A DNA stretch of 64,000 nucleotides. Origin: an uncultured Ruminococcus sp. Lineage in GTDB: Bacteria; Bacillota; Clostridia; Oscillospirales; Ruminococcaceae. Every line of letters starts with the position of its first letter. Positions within the stretch are counted from its first letter, which is position 1. Under the pieces are notes generated by a model. It saw nothing but the letters and a program-made list of their open reading frames with translations. It searched no databases and was not told the origin of the DNA. Below, piece after piece: positions 8,821 through 15,916 of the stretch. Location of the stretch: positions 41,168-105,167 of the forward strand of contig CANQVK010000005.1 in assembly GCA_947627275.1 (NCBI GenBank), written 5' to 3'. A program made the translations under genes and the position numbers.

Positions 8821-8896
8821 TGGTGGAGCATAGGGGACTTGAACCCCTGACCCCCACACTGCCAGTGTGGTGCGCTCCCAACTGCGCTAATGCCCC
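8821..8896 (-). tRNA. tRNA-Ala (GGC anticodon)
   Basis: On the minus strand a 76-nt cloverleaf ends in an encoded CCA. The acceptor arm is GGGGCAT/ATGCTCC. The D-arm contains AGTTGGGAG. The anticodon stem CCACA/TGTGG encloses the loop CTGGCAG, so the anticodon is GGC. The T-arm contains GGTTCAAGTCC. The 258 bases beyond its 5' end (8897-9154) show no further gene. Confidence 0.93.
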
Positions 8897-9154
8897 GGAT
8901 AAGAGAGAGAAGCTTTCAACGGACTGTAGACAGAGCGATGAATAGAGAAGCTTCTCGTACTTCGATAAAACTACTATACAATTATATCATATTGAGAACA
9001 AAAAGTCAATAGCAAAGCAAACGGCAATTTGCACAAAAAGTCATGTGATAATTTGTGGATAAATGCACATTAAAATACCGCAAGCCAAAATGAACATAAA
9101 TAGCCATACTTGTCAAAGAATTTTTTATCAGTTCATAGAATATCTTGACTATGC

Positions 9155-9183
9155 TTTACAAATGGAGATCATTGGAGTACAAT
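9155..9183 (+). promoter_or_regulatory. Promoter of the MATE transporter gene
   Basis: TTTACA (9155-9160), 17-base spacer, TACAAT (9178-9183), 40 bases before the start codon. GGAG repeats spaced through the spacer and downstream could be regulator contacts but match no known operator. Confidence 0.55.
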
Positions 9184-9223
9184 ATATAATCGGAGATTTA
9201 TTTATTAAGGGGGAGAAAATAAT

Positions 9224-10588
9224 ATGAACAGCAGATCAGCCGACCTGACGCAAGGACCTTTGCTAAAGCAGATCATATTCTATACCATACCGATAATACT
9301 TACGGGCATATTGCAGCTTTTATTCAATGCTGCTGATCTTGTAGTTGTCGGACAGTATTGCGGAAGCATTTCCGTAGGCGCAGTAGGAGCGACAGGTCCG
9401 GTCATCAATCTTATAACAAATTTGTTTATCGGTTTCTCGGTAGGCTCGGGAGTTTCAGTTGCGCACGGAATAGGGGCTGGGAAAGACGAGGACGTTCGCA
9501 GAGTGGTGCGTACATCTATACCGCTTGCGGCAATATGCGGACTTATTCTGACCATAATAGGAATTGCCGGAGCGAAGTTTATTCTTCAGTTGATGGATAC
9601 TCCAGACGACGCTATCGACTTGTCAGCCGCTTACATGAGGATATATTTCTGCGGAATAGTTTCAAGTATGCTGTATAATTTCGGTTCTGCGATACTAAGG
9701 GCGGCAGGGGACACCAAGTCTCCCCTTATTTATCTTACAGCGGCGGGAATACTTAACGTGATGCTCAATCTTCTTTTTGTAACCGTATTTAAAATGGACG
9801 TTGCGGGAGTTGCGCTCGCTACGGCATTATCGCAGACCGTATCAGCAGCGCTTATAATTCGTGCGCTCATGCGCCGTGACGATGCGTGCAAGCTGGAGTT
9901 AAAGAAAATGCACATATATAAACGGCAGCTTTTCAGGATAATGCAGATCGGTTTTCCTGCCGGCATACAAGGCTCTCTGTTCTCGATATCGAATGTTATC
10001 ATACAGTCGTCGGTAAATTCATTCGGTTCTATAGCAATGTCTGGAAATGCTGCGGCACAAAATATCGAGGGTTTCGTTTACACCTCAATGAACTCGGTAA
10101 GTCAGTCCGCATTGAATTTTGCCGGACAGAATCATGGCGCAGGCAAGTTCGACCGCATACGAAAAACTATGTTCATATGTCTTGGGTTTGTCCTGTGCAT
10201 TGGCTTAGGTCTTGGACTTTCAGCGTATTTCTTTTCCAAACCGCTTTTGTCGATATATATTTCCGACTCTGCGGAGGCTATTGAATACGGTATCGTCCGT
10301 GTGCTTTACATCTGCGTGCCGTACTTTTTATGCGGTCTTATGGACGTATCAACGGGACTTCTCAGAGGACTGGGCAGCAGTATTCTCCCGATGATAATAA
10401 CGATCGCAGGCGTATGCGGATTCAGAGTGCTGTGGATATGCACTGTTTTCAGGCTGCCGCAGTATCATTCTCTTGAGGTTCTGTATATCTCATACCTTAT
10501 CTCGTGGGCTATGACATTTTTGGTGCAGATAACTCTTTTTGTGATTCTGCTGAATATCAAAAAGAAAAAAGCGCGGTTACGGCAATAA
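9224..10588 (+). CDS. MATE family multidrug/metabolite efflux transporter
   Basis: 454 residues with about 12 hydrophobic segments in two homologous halves, starting SADLTQGPLLKQIIFYTIPI. This is the usual opening of the clostridial DinF/NorM-like MATE branch. Internal features such as FNAADLVVVGQYCG and LRAAGDTKSPL are typical. It would export cationic compounds using a Na+ or H+ gradient; the substrate cannot be told. Good RBS (GGGGGAG) before ATG 9224. A short GGTTA/TAACC stem with a T-run overlaps its stop and may terminate transcription. Confidence 0.9.
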   Translation: MNSRSADLTQGPLLKQIIFYTIPIILTGILQLLFNAADLVVVGQYCGSISVGAVGATGPVINLITNLFIGFSVGSGVSVAHGIGAGKDEDVRRVVRTSIPLAAICGLILTIIGIAGAKFILQLMDTPDDAIDLSAAYMRIYFCGIVSSMLYNFGSAILRAAGDTKSPLIYLTAAGILNVMLNLLFVTVFKMDVAGVALATALSQTVSAALIIRALMRRDDACKLELKKMHIYKRQLFRIMQIGFPAGIQGSLFSISNVIIQSSVNSFGSIAMSGNAAAQNIEGFVYTSMNSVSQSALNFAGQNHGAGKFDRIRKTMFICLGFVLCIGLGLGLSAYFFSKPLLSIYISDSAEAIEYGIVRVLYICVPYFLCGLMDVSTGLLRGLGSSILPMIITIAGVCGFRVLWICTVFRLPQYHSLEVLYISYLISWAMTFLVQITLFVILLNIKKKKARLRQ

Positions 10589-10630
10589 CCCTTTTTCAGC
10601 TTCCGGCATACAATATGATATGATACTATA

Positions 10631-10902
10631 CACGGAAATCAATTTTAAGGTTTACAGTAAATTTACGCAGAGGGACTCTGTCCCCCTGCACCCCCTGCCA
10701 AAGGGGTGACCCCTTTGGAATCTCTGTGGTCGTGAATTGGACTGTGGCAATCCCGAAATCAGCACGACGCTGTTAGTCTCCGTGATTACCACAGTCCAAT
10801 TCACGAGAACGGACACCAAGAGATGCCTCTTTAACAGAAGGTAAAGTGAAGCAATATCCGCTGTATAAATTTACTGTAAAACTTTAAAAATTGAATTACG
10901 TG
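10631..10902. repeat. Family E composite palindromic element, copy 1
   Basis: About 35-bp imperfect terminal inverted repeats beginning CACGGAAATCAATTTTAAGG bracket nested palindromes. These are GGGACTCTGTCCC and CAAAGGGGTGACCCCTTTG near 10670-10720, then GAATTGGACTGTGG / CCACAGTCCAATTC (about 10735-10805). No ORF. A related element with the AAATCAATTTT terminus is at 12192-12321, and the GGGACTCTGTCCC block recurs near 41110. Confidence 0.65.
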
Positions 10903-10944
10903 TTATAGCGACCCAAAATCAAAATGCCGAAGGAGATATTTATC

Positions 10945-11268
10945 ATGGACGGATTAATTATAACGGCTGCTGTAATTCTTGCGGTCGTAGCCATTATCGA
11001 AATAGTAACGGTATTTTTCTCTCTGCCTGTTGACAGCGCGCCGCCATACGTTACTGTACTGCCCGTTTTCGCCGACGATAAGCTTTTTGAAAGACGGCTT
11101 GAATATCTTATGCAGAAGGGCTGTGGAAGAAGAAGCGCAATACTGGTGAACTACACAGCAGATTCCCGTCAGACCGAGCTTTGCAGGCGATTTGTCCATG
11201 ATAATCCCGATGCGGTCTTTATTTCTCATGAGGAGCTTGAAAACTTCTTTACAGGGATATTTTCATAA
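10945..11268 (+). CDS. Small membrane-anchored protein of unknown function
   Basis: 107 residues starting at ATG 10945, chosen because AAGGAG lies just upstream; an in-frame ATG at 10924 would place that RBS inside the gene. One N-terminal membrane helix (about 3-27) is followed by a soluble Cys-containing domain (PPYVTVLPVFADDKLFERRL, then EYLMQKG and CRRFVHDNPDAVFISHEE). I do not recognise the family. It is monocistronic: the terminator at 11280-11314 follows and sigG has its own signals. Confidence 0.6.
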   Translation: MDGLIITAAVILAVVAIIEIVTVFFSLPVDSAPPYVTVLPVFADDKLFERRLEYLMQKGCGRRSAILVNYTADSRQTELCRRFVHDNPDAVFISHEELENFFTGIFS

Positions 11269-11279
11269 GGCAACCAAAT

Positions 11280-11322
11280 ATAATCGGAGCAGGCAAGCGC
11301 AACTGCTCCGATTATTTTGTTA
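11280..11322 (+). terminator. Rho-independent terminator
   Basis: Stem AATCGGAGCAG / CTGCTCCGATT followed by ATTTTGTTATTATTTTT, directly after the small membrane protein gene. Confidence 0.8.
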
Positions 11323-11358
11323 TTATTTTTAAATAGAATTAAGACAAAAATTTCCAAT

Positions 11359-11387
11359 GATTAGTTTCGGAAATATTGTCCATAATA
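11359..11387 (+). promoter_or_regulatory. Candidate forespore (sigma-F/G type) promoter of sigG
   Basis: CATAATA at 11381-11387 matches the -10 consensus used by sigma-G. GATTA at 11359-11363 matches four of five -35 positions at a 17-base spacing. The start would fall about 25 bases before the sigG ATG. sigG autoregulation is established in Bacillus; here it is inferred from sequence only. Confidence 0.35.
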
Positions 11388-11417
11388 ATATCATCAAATT
11401 TTTTGGGAGATAATATT

Positions 11418-12191
11418 ATGGCATATAATAAGGTTGTGATTTCCGGAATAAATACATCTGAGCTTATCGTGCTTAAAGAGGAGGAGAAGATCAGGCTGCT
11501 TAAGGAGTACAAGGAAACGGGCAGCAAAGCCGCAAAGGACGCTCTTATCAACGGCAATCTGCGGCTTGTTCTCAGCGTGATACAGCGGTTTACAGGCAGG
11601 GGAGAGGACGTTGACGATCTCTTTCAGATAGGCGTAGTGGGACTTATCAAGGCAATAAATAACTTTGATTTAACAAAAGAGGTGCGATTCTCCACCTACT
11701 GCGTGCCTATGATAACGGGCGAGCTTAGACGGCATCTTCGGGATTTCAGTCAAATAAAAGTCAGTCGTTCTCTCCGCGACCTTGCATACAAGGCTATACA
11801 GGCAAAGGAACGGCTTATACTGAAAAATCAGCGAGAACCCAATATTGAGGAAATTGCCAATGAAATAGGTGAAAAGCGTGCGGATGTGGTCATTGCGCTT
11901 GAAAGCATAAGCGACCCTATCTCGCTGTATGAGCCTGTTTATTCGGATTCTGATGATAACATGTATATCATGGATCAGATAGGCGATAAGAATGATGTGG
12001 ACAGCTGGATGGGTTCTATTGCTATTCGGGACGCGATAAAGTCTCTCGGCGACCGTGAGCGGAATATCCTGTATCTGAGATTTTTGCAGGGCAAAACGCA
12101 GGTCGAAGTAGCTAATGAGATAGGAATATCTCAGGCGCAGGTATCGCGTCTTGAAAAAAGCGCAATAGCACGTATAAAGGACAGCGTATAG
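11418..12191 (+). CDS. sigG: RNA polymerase forespore sigma factor SigG
   Basis: 257 residues starting at ATG 11418 (RBS GGGAGA). The N-terminal KVVISGINTSELIVLK is the SigG-specific motif. Region 2 (RLVLSVIQRF, DLFQIGVVGLIKAINNFD, FSTYCVPMITGELRR), region 3 and region 4 (YLRFLQGKTQVEVANEIGIS, then QAQVSRLE) are complete. It directs late forespore gene expression during sporulation. It stands alone rather than next to spoIIG genes. This is strong evidence that the organism makes endospores. Confidence 0.93.
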   Translation: MAYNKVVISGINTSELIVLKEEEKIRLLKEYKETGSKAAKDALINGNLRLVLSVIQRFTGRGEDVDDLFQIGVVGLIKAINNFDLTKEVRFSTYCVPMITGELRRHLRDFSQIKVSRSLRDLAYKAIQAKERLILKNQREPNIEEIANEIGEKRADVVIALESISDPISLYEPVYSDSDDNMYIMDQIGDKNDVDSWMGSIAIRDAIKSLGDRERNILYLRFLQGKTQVEVANEIGISQAQVSRLEKSAIARIKDSV

Positions 12192-12321
12192 TTATACCGC
12201 GCAAATCAATTTTGAGAAAAATTGTGATATTCCTGCTTTCGTAGGGACACGACACGCCGTGTCCCTACACATATACAATCTTGACAAATAAAATTTCAAA
12301 AATTGATTTGCGTGGTAGTTA
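12192..12321. repeat. Family E palindromic element, copy 2
   Basis: Terminal inverted repeats with the core CGCAAATCAATTTT flank an internal perfect palindrome GTAGGGACAC ... GTGTCCCTAC (12241-12267). It starts directly after the sigG stop and may act as its terminator. No ORF. Confidence 0.65.
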
Positions 12322-12333
12322 TACTTCCCTCTA

Positions 12334-12362
12334 TTGCAAATTCCTTAAAAATATGTTATAAT
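12334..12362 (+). promoter_or_regulatory. Promoter of the YitT-family gene, embedded in a repeat half
   Basis: TTGCAA (12334-12339), 17 bases, TATAAT (12357-12362). The -35 lies inside a TATACTTCCCTCTATTGCAA sequence (from about 12320) that matches the left half of the family B elements, so the promoter may have been brought or modified by that element. Confidence 0.6.
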
Positions 12363-12392
12363 AAATATGTGTAGGAAAACACAATAATATTT

Positions 12393-12552
12393 TCTACTAA
12401 ACGCTATAGCAAAACACGCAATAAATGACAAGCAGATTTTGCACATAGCAAGGCGGAGGACGCAGGAATACTGTCGTATGGCAAGGACGACAACGACGCT
12501 GTGTGTAAAATATGCTGTCAGATATGCGTGATTTGCTATAGAGTTTAGTATA
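12393..12552. repeat. Family A palindromic element, copy 2, in a 5' leader
   Basis: Same structure as copy 1 with a few substitutions, including a G in the right terminus (GAGTTTAGTATA) and a C at the left end (CTACTAAACG). It lies between the promoter at 12334 and the YitT-family ORF, so the transcript carries it as a long hairpin ending next to the ribosome binding site. Confidence 0.85.
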
Positions 12553-12566
12553 AGGAGATGAAATGT

Positions 12567-13430
12567 TTGAAAGCAAGTAATTTTATAGCTTTGACGGCAG
12601 CAGGGATAATCAACGCCTTTGGGATAACTTTTTTCCTGTATCCCGTAAACTTATACGATTCGGGCATATCGGGAACGTCTATGCTTCTGGCTCAGATAAC
12701 GCCGCCGACTTTATCGCTGTCGCTTTTTTTGATCCTGCTGAATCTTCCGCTTTTTTTGTACGGCTATAAGAAAATGGGATTGCCGTTTACGATTTACTCC
12801 GTGTATTCGGTATTTATTTACTCTCTGACTTCGTGGCTGATAACGGACGTTTTTCCAGTAGATGTAAGTATTGCATCTCCGCTGGCTGAACAGGATCTTC
12901 TGCTTTGCGCAATATTCGGCGGATTGATCTCGGGTATCGGCAGCGGTCTTACTATACGTTTCGGCGGAGCGATAGACGGCATAGAAATACTTGCGGTATT
13001 GTTTGCTAAAAAACTGAGTTTATCTGTCGGAATGTTCGTTATGGGATATAATGTTATCCTCTACATTGCGGCTGGATTTATAAAGTCAAGCTGGATCTTG
13101 CCGCTGTATTCAATAATTACATACGCTGCCGCCCTTAAAACGGTAGACTTCATAGCTTCTGGCTTGGATAAGGCAAAGTCGGCAATGATAATAACGAATA
13201 AGTCCGCTGAGATATGCGACGCATTATCGGCTGAATTTGGAAACGGAATAACCGTGATAGGCGCAAAGGGATATTATTCCGATAAGGAGAAAACTCTTAT
13301 TTATTTTGTGGTAAATCGTTTTCAGATAAATAAGGTAAGAAACATAGTCCATGAACATGATCCTCATGCCTATGTAACTATTACGGAAGTATCCGATGTT
13401 CTTAGGACTGAGCAGTACAGCGAATCCTAA
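12567..13430 (+). CDS. YitT family membrane protein (DUF161/DUF2179)
   Basis: 287 residues if started at TTG 12567, which is 9 bases after AAGGAG (12552-12557). An in-frame ATG at 12558 abuts that RBS and is less likely. Five to six membrane segments come first (FALTAAGI-type start, GTSMLLAQ, LSLFLILLNLPLFLYGYK, and the FGGAIDGIEILAVLFAKK loop). The C-terminal soluble domain (about 215-280) carries GNGITVIGAKGYYSDKEKT, the DUF2179 pattern. The family is suspected to take part in small-molecule transport or sensing; the substrate is unknown. Its message begins with the family A element. Confidence 0.8.
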   Translation: MKASNFIALTAAGIINAFGITFFLYPVNLYDSGISGTSMLLAQITPPTLSLSLFLILLNLPLFLYGYKKMGLPFTIYSVYSVFIYSLTSWLITDVFPVDVSIASPLAEQDLLLCAIFGGLISGIGSGLTIRFGGAIDGIEILAVLFAKKLSLSVGMFVMGYNVILYIAAGFIKSSWILPLYSIITYAAALKTVDFIASGLDKAKSAMIITNKSAEICDALSAEFGNGITVIGAKGYYSDKEKTLIYFVVNRFQINKVRNIVHEHDPHAYVTITEVSDVLRTEQYSES

Positions 13431-13535
13431 GAGTTTGTGTGCATTATAATCTGTTTATATCTTGAATCTTAAGAGATTATAGTTAATATGTATATTTAGT
13501 TTTCCGAAATCATTAAATCTGAATGCTTTAGTTAA

Positions 13536-13564
13536 TTGACAGTTAAAAAAATGAGTAGTATAAT
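13536..13564 (+). promoter_or_regulatory. Promoter of the dockerin metalloprotease gene
   Basis: Consensus TTGACA (13536-13541), 17 bases, TATAAT (13559-13564). The leader is about 45 bases. Confidence 0.8.
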
Positions 13565-13616
13565 ACAAATAACAGATTATCGAAATCGCCATAAATCATC
13601 GGAAAGGAATTTAATT

Positions 13617-15077
13617 ATGTTCGGAAAATATTTAAAGGGCATAGGCGCAGCAGCAATGAGCACAGCGGTTTTATGCTCGGCTCTTACAGCGTTTACACCG
13701 TCAGCTACGGATAATACGGCGGTAATTTCGGCAAGCGCTGCGGAAAATCTCACTATAGGGGATTTCCCCGAGGAGTACAGGGACGCCGCCGACTGGATAT
13801 GGAACAACCGTATCGTAAGAGAGCAGTCCACCGCACGCCACAATACGATTTTTGACCAGATCATTGCAGGCAATGGAACTATCAATTATGTGGTAAGGTG
13901 GCAATCCTATAAAACAATAACCTATGAGCAGCGAAAACAGTTTGAAACGCTTGTCAGCGACAGTATCAACGCATGGACAAAGTGGCTTGTCGGATATGAA
14001 AACTGGCCATATGACCATATAGACGTTAAAATTGTCGGTTGGGCTGTTATTGATAAGAATTGTCTGCTTGACCTTCATGATGACGAGGTCGTTTACACCG
14101 ATACGGAATTTTATGATTCCCGGAATGATACCTCCAACGGATATGAAACGATCCCTGACAGGCTGCCGAATGCGCCGTCCGCGATCTCACGTTTCGATCA
14201 TTTTGCCGATACGTCGTATCAGTATCCGGGAGGACTTGATAAGCGTTTTGATATGTATTTATGGGCAACTCAGGGCTTCCCGTCAATAGGCGGCTGCGGA
14301 GGCGACTGGGGTCAGAGACTTTCCGATGACGCCTACCTGAATATGCTTGACGGTACGGGACTTCACGTTCTCGAACATGAGCTTGGACACGGATTCGGTA
14401 TGACCGATTTTTACGGCGGCGAGGGAGAACTCGACGGATTCCCTCCCGGAGGATTCCCCGGCGGAGAAAATTCGCTTATGATGGCAGGGTCTGCGGCGAA
14501 AATTACAGATTTTGACGGCTGGATGCTGAGATATATGTGGTCGCATATAAAGGACGAGGAGGGACGTTTTGTTATTGAAGCTCCGATAGCTCCGCCAACT
14601 ACCGAGCCGTCTGCAACCGAACCTTCAACAGACGCTCCTACAGTTCCCGTTGTTCCGACAGAGGCGGTTCTGACCGAAACCTTTGACGACGCTATTACCG
14701 AAGCAGGGGACGGATATATCGTATTTGCCGACCACGGAAGATTCAGCTACAGCGATAATTACTATGGGTCGGACGAATCAAAGAATTTTGCTAATTATGA
14801 GGTCGGCGACGTTGTGTCGGTAACGTTCAGCTACAAGGAGAATTCCCGTGAGATCGTAAGTATGGATTCGCTCACGCTTCTTGAAAATATAAGAAAGGAA
14901 AAGGGCGATGTCAACCTTGACGGCGAAATCGGCGTATCAGATCTTGTTTTGCTGAGCGATCATCTTTTGGGCGGAAAAATGTTTACGGAGGAGCAATGTT
15001 CCGCTGCCGACATTATTGCGGACGGAGCTGTTGACGTATTTGACTTGACAGCGCTCAGAAAAATGCTAATATCATGA
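13617..15077 (+). CDS. Secreted dockerin-bearing zinc metalloprotease
   Basis: 486 residues from ATG 13617 (RBS GGAAAGG). A signal peptide of about 38 residues ends near ASAAEN. The catalytic domain has HELGHGFGMTD (254-264), an HEXXHXXGXXD zinc site with Asp in the third-ligand position, followed by a Met-turn-like NSLMMAGS near 288. This is a metzincin-type layout. A Pro/Thr-rich linker (about 325-350) and a beta-rich region precede a C-terminal type I dockerin (about 430-486) with GDVNLDGEIGVSDLVLLSDH and a second half ADGAVDVFDLTALRKML. Probably a cohesin-docked extracellular peptidase. The MEROPS family cannot be fixed from sequence alone. Confidence 0.8.
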   Translation: MFGKYLKGIGAAAMSTAVLCSALTAFTPSATDNTAVISASAAENLTIGDFPEEYRDAADWIWNNRIVREQSTARHNTIFDQIIAGNGTINYVVRWQSYKTITYEQRKQFETLVSDSINAWTKWLVGYENWPYDHIDVKIVGWAVIDKNCLLDLHDDEVVYTDTEFYDSRNDTSNGYETIPDRLPNAPSAISRFDHFADTSYQYPGGLDKRFDMYLWATQGFPSIGGCGGDWGQRLSDDAYLNMLDGTGLHVLEHELGHGFGMTDFYGGEGELDGFPPGGFPGGENSLMMAGSAAKITDFDGWMLRYMWSHIKDEEGRFVIEAPIAPPTTEPSATEPSTDAPTVPVVPTEAVLTETFDDAITEAGDGYIVFADHGRFSYSDNYYGSDESKNFANYEVGDVVSVTFSYKENSREIVSMDSLTLLENIRKEKGDVNLDGEIGVSDLVLLSDHLLGGKMFTEEQCSAADIIADGAVDVFDLTALRKMLIS

Positions 15078-15087
15078 ACTTATTTTG

Positions 15088-15135
15088 GAGCTTGTTCAGT
15101 ATCTCCTCACGCACGCCGAGATACTGAACAGGCTC
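15088..15135. terminator. Stem-loop (family C minimal form) between convergent genes
   Basis: GAGCTTGTTCAGTATCTC and GAGATACTGAACAGGCTC pair around a short loop. It lies directly between the protease stop and the stop of the convergent adenosyltransferase gene, so it can end both transcripts. The same termini bound 15697-15742 and the large element 40769-40927. Confidence 0.7.
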
Positions 15136-15657
15136 TCAATATTCTATCCCTTTTCTTGCGTTGATACCTTTTGTGTACGGGTGTTTTAAGGCATTTATTT
15201 CGCTTATATAATCAGCTGCTGCGAGAAATTTTTCTTCGGGGTCACGTCCCGTGAGAACAAGCTCGCAGCTTTTTTCTTTTTCAAAGACGATTTTTTCCGC
15301 GAGACTTCGGTCAACCAGACCGTAATTATATGCGCAGAAAAATTCGTCTATAATAAGCATATCGAACTTATGCTCTTTCATCTGTTCGTATGCGTTTCTT
15401 AGGAGAGCGTTGTGACAGTCGGCGATCTCGATTTTGTCGCTTTCGTTCATTGTGAAAGTGAAGCCGAAGTCTTTCGTGAGCCTGTCTACGGAAATATTCG
15501 GTATCATTTTGAGGCTTGCAAGCTCGGAAGTTTCTGCGCCTTTCATAAGCTGTACGATATGAACTTTCATATCCGCACCTGCCGCCCTTATCGCAAGACC
15601 GAGAGCAGACGTGGTTTTTCCCTTGCCGTTTCCGCAGTATATATGCGTAAATCCCAT
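15136..15657 (-). CDS. cobO: Cob(I)alamin adenosyltransferase (CobA/CobO/BtuR type)
   Basis: 173 residues with the P-loop GNGKGKTTSALGLAIRAAG at the N-terminus, KVHIVQLMKG, the Walker B-like MLIIDEFFCAYNYG, and ELVLTGRDP. These are the hallmarks of the ATP:corrinoid adenosyltransferase that makes adenosylcobalamin. No other cobalamin genes are adjacent, so it may act in salvage or for B12-dependent enzymes elsewhere. The stop codon immediately follows the shared stem-loop. RBS GGAGAA ahead of the start. Confidence 0.88.
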   Translation of the reverse strand: MGFTHIYCGNGKGKTTSALGLAIRAAGADMKVHIVQLMKGAETSELASLKMIPNISVDRLTKDFGFTFTMNESDKIEIADCHNALLRNAYEQMKEHKFDMLIIDEFFCAYNYGLVDRSLAEKIVFEKEKSCELVLTGRDPEEKFLAAADYISEINALKHPYTKGINARKGIEY

Positions 15658-15696
15658 GATAATTCTCCTTTGTTAGTCTTTTTGATCAGAAATTAA

Positions 15697-15742
15697 GAGC
15701 CTGTTCAGTATCTCCTCACACGCTGAGATACTAAACAGGCTC
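15697..15742. repeat. Family C minimal palindrome, second copy
   Basis: GAGCCTGTTCAGTATCTC and GAGATACTAAACAGGCTC, 46 bases in all, in the upstream region of the adenosyltransferase gene. There is no T-run, so a transposable or protein-binding element is as likely as a terminator. Confidence 0.65.
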
Positions 15743-15755
15743 TATGCTCGTTATT

Positions 15756-15916
15756 AATAGACCTCCTCGGAAACTAACGCACACCGTCTGACAAATCTTT
15801 TGCCATATGGCTGCGTTATCCTCCTCAGAGGGCGTCAGCCCGCTTTCGTCGTCTGCCTTGCCATATGACAAAATCTTTAGTCATACGGCTGCACTTTAGT
15901 TCCCGAGGAGGTCTAA
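15756..15916. repeat. Family D palindromic element (161 bp) overlapping the htrA 3' end
   Basis: Terminal inverted repeats TTAATAGACCTCCTCGGAAA and TTAGACCTCCTCGGGAACTAA (read on the minus strand for the right end) enclose segments with TTGCCATATGGCTGCG (about 15800) and CCTTGCCATATGAC (15856-15869). The latter matches the core of families A and C. The right terminus contains the stop codon of the protease gene. Confidence 0.7.

Noticed and set aside
8821..8896. tRNA as an integration site
   Set aside because: Housekeeping-type genes lie on both sides and no integrase or repeat of the tRNA end is nearby.
9150..9223. MerR-type operator with long promoter spacer ahead of the MATE gene
   Set aside because: The TTTACA/TACAAT spacing is a normal 17 bases and no convincing dyad centred on the spacer is present.
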